DNA of 5,246 nucleotides, from positions 1-5,246 of the forward strand of contig SKWJ01000134.1 of assembly GCA_007128995.1 (NCBI GenBank), in the 5' to 3' direction. The first letter of the stretch is position 1; every line of letters begins with the position of its first letter. The notes beneath the pieces were generated by a model. That model had not been told where the DNA came from. It worked only from the letters and a program-made list of their open reading frames with translations, and searched no databases. A program made the position numbers and the translations under genes. Origin of the DNA: Paracoccaceae bacterium. Lineage in GTDB: Bacteria; Pseudomonadota; Alphaproteobacteria; Rhodobacterales; Rhodobacteraceae. This document shows, one piece after another, positions 1 to 5,246 of the stretch.

Positions 1-13
1 CAATTCGGCGACA

Positions 14-27
14 TGCACAGGTGTGCA
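14..27. promoter_or_regulatory. Palindrome upstream of the XRE regulator gene, possible operator
   Basis: The sequence TGCACAGGTGTGCA is a perfect inverted repeat of two 6-base arms around a GG centre. It ends 19 bases before the ATG of the regulator gene and 7 bases before its ribosome binding site (GAGG, 35-38). XRE-family repressors commonly bind short dyads over their own promoters, so autoregulation is a reasonable inference. Binding by this protein is not shown. The promoter itself is not identifiable, because a -10-like AATAAC at 27-32 would start transcription too close to or inside the ribosome binding site. The true promoter probably lies before the window. Confidence 0.35.
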
Positions 28-46
28 ATAACATGAGGATGCGATC

Positions 47-406
47 ATGGCCCACGCGGTGGATATTCATGTTGGACAAAAAATTAGGCAGCGTCGTTGG
101 CTTATCGGGATGACGCAACAGCAGCTTGCGGCTGCTGTCGGAATTAAATTTCAGCAAATTCAGAAATACGAAACAGGGATGAATCGGGTATCGGCCTCCA
201 GATTGTGGGATATTTCCCGGGTTCTGGAAGTTCAGCCCAGCTTCTTTTTTGAAGGCCTTGACCATGCCGGTTCAGATGACTCGACAGACGAAAATCTGAT
301 GAAGAAGAAAGAAACCCTTGAGCTTTTGCGAACCTACTATCAAATTCCCGAGGATCAGCGCAAACGCCTTTTGCAGCTCGCGCAATCTTTGGGGCACGCA
401 GCCTGA
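47..406 (+). CDS. XRE-family helix-turn-helix transcriptional regulator (PraR/PhrR-like)
   Basis: This is a 119-residue cytoplasmic DNA-binding protein. Residues 8-70 form a Cro/C1-type (HTH_3) domain. The segment MTQQQLAAAVGI (22-33) contains the first helix of the HTH, and KFQQIQKYETG (34-44) contains the recognition helix and the classic YE.G ending. VSASRLWDISRVL and the SFFFEG box (65-70) complete the five-helix fold. An acidic linker (72-82) leads to a C-terminal helix rich in Lys, Glu and Leu (about 84-117), which may help dimerisation. I see no ligand-binding or protease domain. The N-terminal MAHAVDIHVGQKIRQRRW pattern and the length resemble the small alphaproteobacterial regulators PraR and PhrR, which act in stress and surface or symbiotic traits in rhizobia. 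The target genes here are unknown. The ATG at 47 has GAGG 8 bases upstream. The gene precedes hisN in the same direction with an 82-bp gap, so co-transcription is possible but not demonstrated. Family assignment is firm; the specific orthologue is not. Confidence 0.93.
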   Translation: MAHAVDIHVGQKIRQRRWLIGMTQQQLAAAVGIKFQQIQKYETGMNRVSASRLWDISRVLEVQPSFFFEGLDHAGSDDSTDENLMKKKETLELLRTYYQIPEDQRKRLLQLAQSLGHAA

Positions 407-415
407 TCCCAGTTG

Positions 416-476
416 GTCCTGTGGTGGTTGCCTTTTCGTTGCGACTTTGTAACTGAGGCCACGAAACGCACAGGAC
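416..476 (+). promoter_or_regulatory. Imperfect hairpin between the regulator gene and hisN, ending at the hisN ribosome binding site
   Basis: GTCCTGTG (416-423) is perfectly complementary to CACAGGAC (469-476). Directly inside it, GTGG (424-427) pairs with CCAC (459-462), leaving a 6-base bulge (463-468) on the 3' side. The distal loop can form a weak GTTG/TAAC stem (438-441 with 450-453). The 3' arm ends one base before the hisN Shine-Dalgarno GGAG (478-481). No T-run follows, so this is not a standard terminator. It could damp hisN translation, process the transcript, or simply be a DNA dyad for a regulator. No convincing promoter was found in this gap: TTGCCT (428-433) with TAACTG (450-455) is weak. 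Confidence 0.35.
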
Positions 477-488
477 TGGAGTTGCCGA

Positions 489-1295
489 ATGACTGACCGC
501 AGTATTGATGCCGCTCTGCGTGCAGAGCTGCTTTCTGTTATTGAGCAACTTGCGGATCTGGCACGGGACGCAACACTGCCATGGTTCCGCAACACACGGC
601 TTGATGCAGACAACAAGGCAGAGGTCGGGTTTGATCCGGTCACGCAGGCAGATCGTGCTGCCGAATCTGCCATGCGCGCGCATCTGGAGAAGCTGCGGCC
701 GGACGATGGTATTCTGGGCGAGGAATTTGGATCAAAAGACAGCGTGTCAGGTTTGACATGGATCCTTGATCCAGTGGATGGAACCCGCGGATTTCTTGCC
801 GGAACCCCGTGTTGGGGGGTTTTGATAGCGGTTGCCAATGAAAACGGCCCATTCCTCGGGGTGATTGATCAACCTTTCATTGGTGAGCGGTTTTTCGGTG
901 GTCTGGGGGCGGCTTGGGTCATGGGACCTCAAGGGCGAACACAGCTTGCAACCCGTGCAACGGCTGATCTGGGCAACGCGATCTTGTTCACAACTTTCCC
1001 CGAAATCGGATCGCCGCAAGAGTACGCTGCTTTCCAACGCGTCGCGCGGAATGTAAAGCTGACGCGCTATGGTCTGGATTGCTACGCTTACGCGTTGCTG
1101 GCCGCCGGACATATCGATCTGGTCATTGAAGCCGGATTGAAACCCTATGACATTGCGGCGCCGATTGCGCTTATCGAAGCATCAGGGGGTATTGTGACGA
1201 ATTGGTACGGCGATGCTGTTGATGCGACAGGTCAGGTCGTTGCAGCCGCAAATGCCACGCTTCATGCTCAGGCACTGGATAGATTGCGAGGCTGA
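489..1295 (+). CDS. hisN: Histidinol-phosphatase, inositol monophosphatase family
   Basis: This 268-residue cytoplasmic enzyme has the FIG/IMPase fold and is predicted to hydrolyse L-histidinol phosphate to L-histidinol, the penultimate step of histidine synthesis, with Mg2+. Visible motifs in order are DPVTQADRAAE (49-59), GEE (77-79), the signature LDPVDGTRGFLAG (93-105), and the C-terminal KPYDIAAPIALIEASGG (218-234). The metal ligands expected for the family are all present as Glu78, Asp94, Asp97 and Asp221. The GTRGFLAG form, with Arg-Gly after GT, is typical of the HisN-type branch rather than of SuhB or CysQ. The length is normal. The ATG at 489 is preceded by GGAG with a 7-base spacer. 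It lies downstream of the XRE gene and converges on the hydrolase gene with 7 bp between stop codons. A related small phosphomonoester (inositol phosphate or PAP) as substrate cannot be excluded from sequence alone. Fold assignment is near certain; substrate assignment is good but not proven. Confidence 0.9.
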   Translation: MTDRSIDAALRAELLSVIEQLADLARDATLPWFRNTRLDADNKAEVGFDPVTQADRAAESAMRAHLEKLRPDDGILGEEFGSKDSVSGLTWILDPVDGTRGFLAGTPCWGVLIAVANENGPFLGVIDQPFIGERFFGGLGAAWVMGPQGRTQLATRATADLGNAILFTTFPEIGSPQEYAAFQRVARNVKLTRYGLDCYAYALLAAGHIDLVIEAGLKPYDIAAPIALIEASGGIVTNWYGDAVDATGQVVAAANATLHAQALDRLRG

Positions 1296-1308
1296 CGACA
1301 GATCAGCC
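1290..1308. terminator. Inverted repeat spanning both convergent stop codons, possible bidirectional terminator
   Basis: GGCTGA (1290-1295) and TCAGCC (1303-1308) form a perfect 6-bp stem around a 7-base loop. The TGA stop of hisN lies in the left arm and the TGA stop of the opposing hydrolase gene lies in the right arm, so the element is symmetric for both transcripts. Neither strand has a following U-tract, so intrinsic termination would be weak. It is the only hairpin I see at this very tight gene junction. Termination might instead depend on Rho or on collision of the two transcription complexes. Confidence 0.3.
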
Positions 1309-2046
1309 CCGTCGACTGACCTCGGCGATGGCGTCTGTGATCATTGCAAGACAGTCAGAAGTCGAAAACCTGTGATCAGCGTCTTTGACCAGTGTCAGTC
1401 GCATGTCATGACACTCTGCATGGCCCAGTAGCCGCAGTGGAACCGATGTTTCGACCGCTTCGTCAGCGGTTCCTTGCACCAGCCGCACGGGAAATGGCAG
1501 CGGCAATGGGCTGCGCAGGACCAGATGATGACGGCCATCCTCGAACAGACGTCGTGTCAATGTGTAGGGGGCTTCATAAGGATTGGGCAGAAGGGTCTGA
1601 CCTTCGTCACTTATCTGTCGCCTTTGCGAGTCACTCAGGCCCGGCCACATGCTGTCTTCTGTGAAATCCGGCGCTGCTGCGACACCGACCAGACCACTGA
1701 TTCGTTCGGGCATGCGGCGCGCCAGCAGCAAGGCAATCCATCCACCCATGGATGAACCGACAAGAATCTGAGGGCCCTTGGTCAGCGCGGTCACTGCGGC
1801 CTGCGCATCCTCGGCCCAATCCCCGATGCACCCGTCTTCGAATTTGCCGGAACTTTCGCCATGGCCTGAATAGTCGAAACGCAGGAATGCGCGTCCCTGC
1901 TGGCGTGCCCAGTCTTCCAGATAAACCGCCTTGGTGCCATTCATGTCCGACATGAACCCCCCCAGGAACACAACCCCCGGACCTGTCCCATTGGTCTTGT
2001 GATACGCCAGGGTCCGGCCAGTGCTGGTTTCAAGACGGTGTGCCAT
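1303..2046 (-). CDS. Alpha/beta hydrolase, ABHD10-like (predicted acyl-ester or thioester hydrolase)
   Basis: This is a 247-residue single-domain alpha/beta hydrolase with no signal peptide. The oxyanion-region strand and loop read GVVFLGGFMSDMNGTKA (24-40), followed by RFDYSGHGES (56-65). The nucleophile elbow is GSSMGG with Ser99, the acid is Asp195 in GTADEAV, and the base is His225 in DADHRF, so the triad is complete. The MNGTKA, FDYSG.G and GPQILVGSS.GGW blocks and the spacing closely resemble mammalian mitochondrial ABHD10, which has depalmitoylase and acyl-glucuronide esterase activity. That parallel suggests an acyl-ester or thioester substrate, but the bacterial substrate is unknown. 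The start is taken at ATG 2046 rather than the in-frame TTG at 2052, because the GAAGGA ribosome binding site sits 8 bases from the ATG but only 2 from the TTG. The gene begins inside the end of the MFS gene, so the two are probably translationally coupled. Its 3' end faces hisN. Confidence 0.9.
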   Translation of the reverse strand: MAHRLETSTGRTLAYHKTNGTGPGVVFLGGFMSDMNGTKAVYLEDWARQQGRAFLRFDYSGHGESSGKFEDGCIGDWAEDAQAAVTALTKGPQILVGSSMGGWIALLLARRMPERISGLVGVAAAPDFTEDSMWPGLSDSQRRQISDEGQTLLPNPYEAPYTLTRRLFEDGRHHLVLRSPLPLPFPVRLVQGTADEAVETSVPLRLLGHAECHDMRLTLVKDADHRFSTSDCLAMITDAIAEVSRRG

Positions 2047-3346
2047 CGCCAAGTTCCTTCAATCCATAAGCCACGAATGCGCCTGCCGTTGCAAAGCAGG
2101 CAAAAAGTGCCAATGTGACACCAGCCCCCGCAAGCGATGCGATAGCGCCAAATACACCACTTCCCAGCAGGATGACACCGATCACGGTATTTGCAATCGC
2201 GGTATAGACGGCGCGCAGGTCCGGGCCAACCATATCCACCAGATAAGTAGAGCGGCCCAGCCGTACACCCTGATGGGCAACCATCAGCCCAAAAAGCGCC
2301 AGCGGCATCGCCCAGAAGGTGGACGAAAGCCCAAAGCCTGCAAATCCCAGTGTCAGAGCCATCGCGCTCGCGCCCAGAACGCCGGTCCAGACCAGAACAA
2401 GGCGCGATGAACGGTCTGCGAGCCTTCCCCAGACGTAGCTGGACAACAGCCCTGCAAGCGCAGAGGCGAGGACCAGCGCCCCAAGTCCTTCCAGCGCGGC
2501 GCCACCCTCACCGGACGCAAGGATGACCAGATAGGGTGGGGCCAGCGCTGTCGATGTCAGTAGGCCCCGGGCCAGAATGAAACGCGCCAATTGACTGTCG
2601 TCGCGCAGGTAATGCAGATTGGCCAACGCGGCACGCGCCCCGTTCGCGCCGCCGTCCTGTGCACCCCGATCTTCCGCAAGGCCCATGAACACTGCACCAG
2701 CCAGGACCCAGGCTGCCGCGCCCATCGCCATCGCGCCCAGCACGATCACGGCGCGCACCTCTGAAAACGCGATCAGCACCAAAGCGAAGACAATGGTCAC
2801 GGCTGCGGCCCATGTTCCTGCGGCCCCGGTAACGGTTCCACGCTGGCCTTTCGAGATGGTCTTGCCAAGAACGTCCTTGTAAGCGACCGACGCAACGGAC
2901 CGCGCGAGTGCCAGCACGGTCAGTCCCAGCAGGATCAGCCCCCCCGCGAAAGCCCCCTCAAACATGATTGCTGCAAACAGGATGATCGCGGCTCCTGCGC
3001 CCTGTCCGAATGCGGCTGCAGCCCAGACCCATTTTCGCTGTGCCATGGCGCGAATGCGGGCTGCCGTAAAGAGTTGGGGTAACAAGGCCCCGGCCTCTCG
3101 GATCGGCACCAGAAGCCCGATGAGGGCTGAAGGAGCCCCCAGATGCGTCATCAGCCATGAAAGTACGAGCTTCGGGTCCATAAGCCCATCTGCAGCCTTG
3201 CTCAGCCCGAGAGCCACTGCATGACGGACGAAATTCTCAGGCTGTGCATGGCACGCGCTCTCAGAGATGTCCTTGCAGACGCGCCAGTCATCTTCTGCCG
3301 CCAGCATCTCATAGGCAACTTGGACAGCGGCGCGTGGCTCTGACAT
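2030..3346 (-). CDS. Major facilitator superfamily permease, substrate unknown
   Basis: This is a 438-residue inner-membrane transporter with about 12 hydrophobic segments, falling roughly at residues 42-56, 69-93, 106-128, 131-149, 172-194, 198-222, 255-276, 284-306, 317-338, 340-362, 383-405 and 407-429. A hydrophilic Gly/Ala/Asp loop (225-252) separates the two six-helix halves. The second half carries an MFS motif-A relative, GRLADRSSR (307-315), in the cytoplasmic loop between helices 8 and 9. The matching loop in the first half is only a degenerate version (97-105). A soluble, charged N-terminal segment of about 38 residues precedes the first helix. The start is set at ATG 3346, which has GGAG (complement of 3353-3356) 6 bases upstream. 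The open frame continues back to 3724, but that part lies antisense to thrS and has no transporter character. The gene is first in a unit with the ABHD10-like hydrolase (17-bp overlap) and divergent from thrS. The substrate cannot be read from sequence: drug efflux, metabolite export and uptake are all possible. Confidence 0.88.
   Translation of the reverse strand: MSEPRAAVQVAYEMLAAEDDWRVCKDISESACHAQPENFVRHAVALGLSKAADGLMDPKLVLSWLMTHLGAPSALIGLLVPIREAGALLPQLFTAARIRAMAQRKWVWAAAAFGQGAGAAIILFAAIMFEGAFAGGLILLGLTVLALARSVASVAYKDVLGKTISKGQRGTVTGAAGTWAAAVTIVFALVLIAFSEVRAVIVLGAMAMGAAAWVLAGAVFMGLAEDRGAQDGGANGARAALANLHYLRDDSQLARFILARGLLTSTALAPPYLVILASGEGGAALEGLGALVLASALAGLLSSYVWGRLADRSSRLVLVWTGVLGASAMALTLGFAGFGLSSTFWAMPLALFGLMVAHQGVRLGRSTYLVDMVGPDLRAVYTAIANTVIGVILLGSGVFGAIASLAGAGVTLALFACFATAGAFVAYGLKELGDGTPS
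2055..2060 (-). promoter_or_regulatory. Ribosome binding site that sets the hydrolase start
   Basis: On the minus strand GAAGGA lies 8 bases before the ATG at 2046 and only 2 bases before the in-frame TTG at 2052. The normal spacing favours the ATG, giving a 247-residue protein. The site lies inside the last codons of the MFS gene, which fits translational coupling of the pair. Confidence 0.7.
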
Positions 3347-3352
3347 GGAAAA

Positions 3353-3356
3353 CTCC
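3353..3356 (-). promoter_or_regulatory. Ribosome binding site of the MFS gene
   Basis: On the minus strand GGAG is followed by a 6-base spacer (TTTTCC) and the ATG at 3346. It supports the short 438-residue reading over the longer open frame that extends to 3724. Confidence 0.7.
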
Positions 3357-3393
3357 GAAAGATCTGGTTGGGAAACCGGTGAAACGTTCCCGC

Positions 3394-3421
3394 TTGACTT
3401 TGGTTCCGTCAAGGGTCTACC
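3394..3421 (+). promoter_or_regulatory. Candidate sigma-70-type promoter for thrS
   Basis: TTGACT (3394-3399) matches five of six bases of the -35 consensus. A 16-base spacer separates it from TCTACC (3416-3421), a poor -10 match of three in six, though weak -10 elements are common in this group. Transcription would begin near 3428 and give a leader of about 50 bases. A second -35-like TTGACG lies on the opposite strand at 3412-3407, pointing toward the MFS gene, with no good -10. The two hexamers interleave. Confidence 0.4.
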
Positions 3422-3443
3422 GAAGCGCCGTAATCCGCAACCG

Positions 3444-3460
3444 GGCGTTTCGTAGGCGCC
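3444..3460 (+). promoter_or_regulatory. Leader hairpin resembling a tRNA-Thr anticodon arm, possible ThrRS autoregulatory operator
   Basis: GGCGU (3444-3448) pairs with GCGCC (3456-3460) through four G-C pairs and one U-G closing pair, enclosing the 7-base loop UUCGUAG (3449-3455). A 5-bp stem with a 7-base loop is anticodon-arm geometry. The loop has U at the position equivalent to 33, CGU at 34-36 and A at 37, and CGU is a threonine anticodon. It lies 27-29 bases before the thrS start and 8 bases before its Shine-Dalgarno. In E. coli, ThrRS represses its own mRNA by binding a leader hairpin that mimics the tRNA-Thr anticodon arm, so the placement is suggestive. I do not see a second, acceptor-arm-like hairpin as in E. 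coli. Function is inferred. Confidence 0.4.
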
Positions 3461-3468
3461 AAACAGAC

Positions 3469-3473
3469 GAGGA
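3469..3473 (+). promoter_or_regulatory. Ribosome binding site that sets the GTG start of thrS
   Basis: GAGGA is followed by a 6-base spacer and GTG at 3480. An in-frame TAG at 3453-3455 lies just upstream, and no other ATG, GTG or TTG occurs between it and 3480, so this GTG is the only early start available. Confidence 0.8.
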
Positions 3474-3479
3474 TCGGCC

Positions 3480-5246
3480 GTGGCCCAGATATCCCTTACA
3501 TTTCCCGATGGAACCAAGCGTGCATATGATGCGGGCGTGACACCTGCCGAGGTTGCCGCGAGCATTTCCAGTTCTTTGGCGAAGAAAGCCATTTCGGCCA
3601 CTGTGAACGGGGCGCATTTCGATCTGCAATGGCCGATCGGGGGGGATGCGAGCATTTCCATCCACACCATGCAGGATGACGCGCAGGCGCTGGAACTTAT
3701 CCGCCATGATCTGGCCCATATCATGGCGCGCGCCGTTCAGGACATCTGGCCGGATGTGAAAGTCACCATCGGGCCTGTGCGAGACAAGGGATGGTTTTAC
3801 GACTTTGACAGGCGCGATCCCTTCGTGCCCGAAGACCTTGCGCTGATCGAGGCGAAAATGCGCGAGATCATCAATACACGCGAACCTGTCCGCACCGAGG
3901 TATGGGACCGCGCGCGCGCCGTCGCCCATTACACAGCGGCGGAAGAACCTTTCAAGCTTGAACTGATCGACCGCATCCCCGAAGGTGAGCCGCTGCGGAT
4001 GTATTGGCACGGTGCGTGGCAGGATTTGTGCCGCGGCCCGCATCTGCAGCATACTGGACAGGTTCCGGCCGATGCCTTCAAACTCATGAGCATTGCAGGC
4101 GCTTACTGGCTTGGCGACAATACCCGGCCCATGCTTCAGCGAATATATGGCGTGGCTTTCAAAAACCGGAATGACCTGAAAGCCCATCTGACAATGCTGG
4201 AAGAAGCAGCCAAGCGCGATCACCGCAAACTCGGGCGCGAAATGGATCTGTTCCATATGCAGGAAGAAGCGCCCGGTCAGGTGTTCTGGCATGCAAATGG
4301 CTGGTCGATCTATACCAGCCTTCAGGATTACATGCGCCGCCAGCAACGCCGCGGAGGCTATATCGAGGTGAATACGCCTCAGGTGGTCGACCGCAAGCTT
4401 TGGGAGGCTTCAGGGCATTGGGAGAAGTATCAGGACCACATGTTCATTGTCGAAGTGGACGAAGATCACGCGCGTGAAAAGGCTGTCAACGCGCTCAAGC
4501 CGATGAACTGCCCTTGCCATGTGCAAATCTTCAATGTGGGTCTGAAATCCTATCGTGATCTGCCCTTGCGCATGGCCGAATTTGGGTCATGCAACCGATA
4601 TGAACCTTCGGGAGCGCTGCACGGTATAATGCGTGTGCGTGGCTTCACGCAGGATGATGCACATATCTTTTGCGAGGAAAGCCAGATCGAGTCAGAGACT
4701 CGCAAATTCATCGACTTTCTCAGCGCGATTTACCGCGATCTCGGGTTCTCTGAGTTTCGTGTCAAGTTCTCTGACCGGCCGGAAACGCGTGCAGGTTCGG
4801 ATGATGTCTGGGACAAATCGGAAAACGCACTGCGCGCTGCGACCAAAGCAGCCGGCTACAGTTTTGAAGAGAACCCCGGGGAAGGTGCCTTTTATGGGCC
4901 AAAGTTGGAATTTGTCCTGACGGACGCAATTGGCCGTGATTGGCAATGCGGGACGCTTCAGGTAGATTTCGTGCTGCCTGAACGGCTTGATGCATCCTAT
5001 GTCGGGCAAGACGGCATGAAGCACCGGCCCGTCATGCTGCACCGCGCGGTTCTCGGGTCGTTCGAGCGGTTCATCGGGATTCTGATCGAGAACTTTTCCG
5101 GAAAACTTCCGCTTTGGCTGGCGCCGCGACAGGTTGTTGTGGCCTCGATCATCTCTGATGCTGATGGCTATTGCCGAGAGGTTGTAGACGCTTTGCAGCA
5201 GGCGGGTTTGCGCGCGGAGCCTGATCTCCGAAATGAAAAAATCAAC
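3480..5246 (+). CDS. thrS: Threonyl-tRNA synthetase, 3' end outside the window
   Basis: This class II aminoacyl-tRNA synthetase activates threonine with ATP and charges tRNA-Thr in the cytoplasm. 589 codons are present of about 650 expected. Domain order is TGS (about 1-65, beginning [11 protein letters not shown] from GTG), the editing/SAD domain, the catalytic core (about 245-540), and the start of the anticodon-binding domain (from about 545), cut at NEKIN. Editing-site residues are seen in HDLAH (His76, His80) and CRGPH (Cys184, His188), so clearance of mischarged seryl-tRNA should be intact. The zinc and threonine site is complete: Cys344 in MNCPCH, His395 in DDAHIF and His521 in MLHRA, equivalent to E. 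coli Cys334, His385 and His511. Class II motif 2 is within RVRGFTQDD and motif 3 within [14 protein letters not shown] see no frameshift. The gene is divergent from the MFS unit, and its leader carries a candidate tRNA-mimic hairpin. Confidence 0.98.
   Translation, partial: MAQISLTFPDGTKRAYDAGVTPAEVAASISSSLAKKAISATVNGAHFDLQWPIGGDASISIHTMQDDAQALELIRHDLAHIMARAVQDIWPDVKVTIGPVRDKGWFYDFDRRDPFVPEDLALIEAKMREIINTREPVRTEVWDRARAVAHYTAAEEPFKLELIDRIPEGEPLRMYWHGAWQDLCRGPHLQHTGQVPADAFKLMSIAGAYWLGDNTRPMLQRIYGVAFKNRNDLKAHLTMLEEAAKRDHRKLGREMDLFHMQEEAPGQVFWHANGWSIYTSLQDYMRRQQRRGGYIEVNTPQVVDRKLWEASGHWEKYQDHMFIVEVDEDHAREKAVNALKPMNCPCHVQIFNVGLKSYRDLPLRMAEFGSCNRYEPSGALHGIMRVRGFTQDDAHIFCEESQIESETRKFIDFLSAIYRDLGFSEFRVKFSDRPETRAGSDDVWDKSENALRAATKAAGYSFEENPGEGAFYGPKLEFVLTDAIGRDWQCGTLQVDFVLPERLDASYVGQDGMKHRPVMLHRAVLGSFERFIGILIENFSGKLPLWLAPRQVVVASIISDADGYCREVVDALQQAGLRAEPDLRNEKIN

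Noticed and set aside
27..32. AATAAC with an upstream TG as an extended -10 for the XRE gene
   Set aside because: The implied transcription start would fall at or after the GAGG ribosome binding site, so the message would lack it. No fitting -35 is visible.
144..838. Minus-strand open frames opposite the XRE gene and hisN
   Set aside because: They overlap well-supported plus-strand genes completely, have Arg/Ser/Pro-rich shadow composition and no domain.
2021..2410. Plus-strand open frame opposite the MFS gene, rich in Cys, Lys and Gln
   Set aside because: It is a shadow of the transporter frame with low-complexity composition and no family resemblance.
3364..3379. CTGGTTGGGAAACCGG hairpin as a second, acceptor-arm-like thrS leader element
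   Set aside because: It lies upstream of the best thrS promoter candidate, so it would not be in the transcript. On the minus strand the stem contains a mismatch.
3472..3638. GATCGGCC (3472-3479) complementary to GGCCGATC (3631-3638), possible occlusion of the thrS ribosome binding site
   Set aside because: An 8-base complement about 150 bases apart in GC-rich DNA is easily chance. The downstream copy is itself part of a local palindrome and would pair locally first.
3347..3724. Upstream extension of the MFS reading frame to an ATG at 3724 (126 more residues)
   Set aside because: It would run antisense through the first 80 codons of thrS and across the intergenic region. It lacks membrane character, and the ATG at 3346 has a well-placed GGAG.
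3417..4346. Long minus-strand open frame of 309 codons opposite thrS
   Set aside because: It is a mirror of a strongly conserved coding gene with GC-rich third positions. The translation has no recognisable domain, and there is no sensible ribosome binding site or context.

Overview
The window looks like ordinary chromosomal DNA from an alphaproteobacterium, most likely a member of the Rhodobacteraceae (Roseobacter-type). This rests on the moderately GC-rich coding style, the close match of the threonyl-tRNA synthetase to what I recall of Rhodobacterales ThrRS, the PraR/PhrR-type small helix-turn-helix protein, and the 12-TM transporter type. I cannot name the genus. I see no rRNA, tRNA, CRISPR, insertion sequence or phage gene, and no noncoding stretch longer than about 130 bp.

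Layout. (1) Positions 1-1295, plus strand: a short upstream region with a perfect palindrome (14-27), a small XRE-family regulator (47-406), an 82-bp gap that can fold into a hairpin ending at the next ribosome binding site, and an inositol-monophosphatase-fold histidinol-phosphatase (hisN, 489-1295). (2) Positions 1303-3346, minus strand: a two-gene unit in which an MFS permease (3346-2030) comes first. It overlaps by 17 bp an ABHD10-like alpha/beta hydrolase (2046-1303). The hydrolase converges on hisN with only 7 bp between the stop codons, and both stops lie in one small inverted repeat. (3) Positions 3347-3479: a 133-bp divergent control region with overlapping promoter-like elements. (4) Positions 3480-5246, plus strand: thrS from a GTG start, running off the window after 589 codons, with about 60 residues missing.

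Functional picture. Two housekeeping amino-acid functions (histidine synthesis and threonine charging) flank a putative transport-plus-hydrolysis pair whose substrate I cannot deduce.

The most interesting observation is in the thrS leader. Just upstream of the Shine-Dalgarno sequence, positions 3444-3460 can fold into a 5-bp stem with a 7-nt loop, UUCGUAG. This has anticodon-arm geometry, with a U at the position equivalent to U33, CGU (a threonine anticodon) at positions 34-36, and A at 37. It resembles the tRNA-Thr mimic through which E. coli ThrRS represses its own translation. Here it is only a sequence-based hypothesis, and comparison across related thrS leaders would test it.
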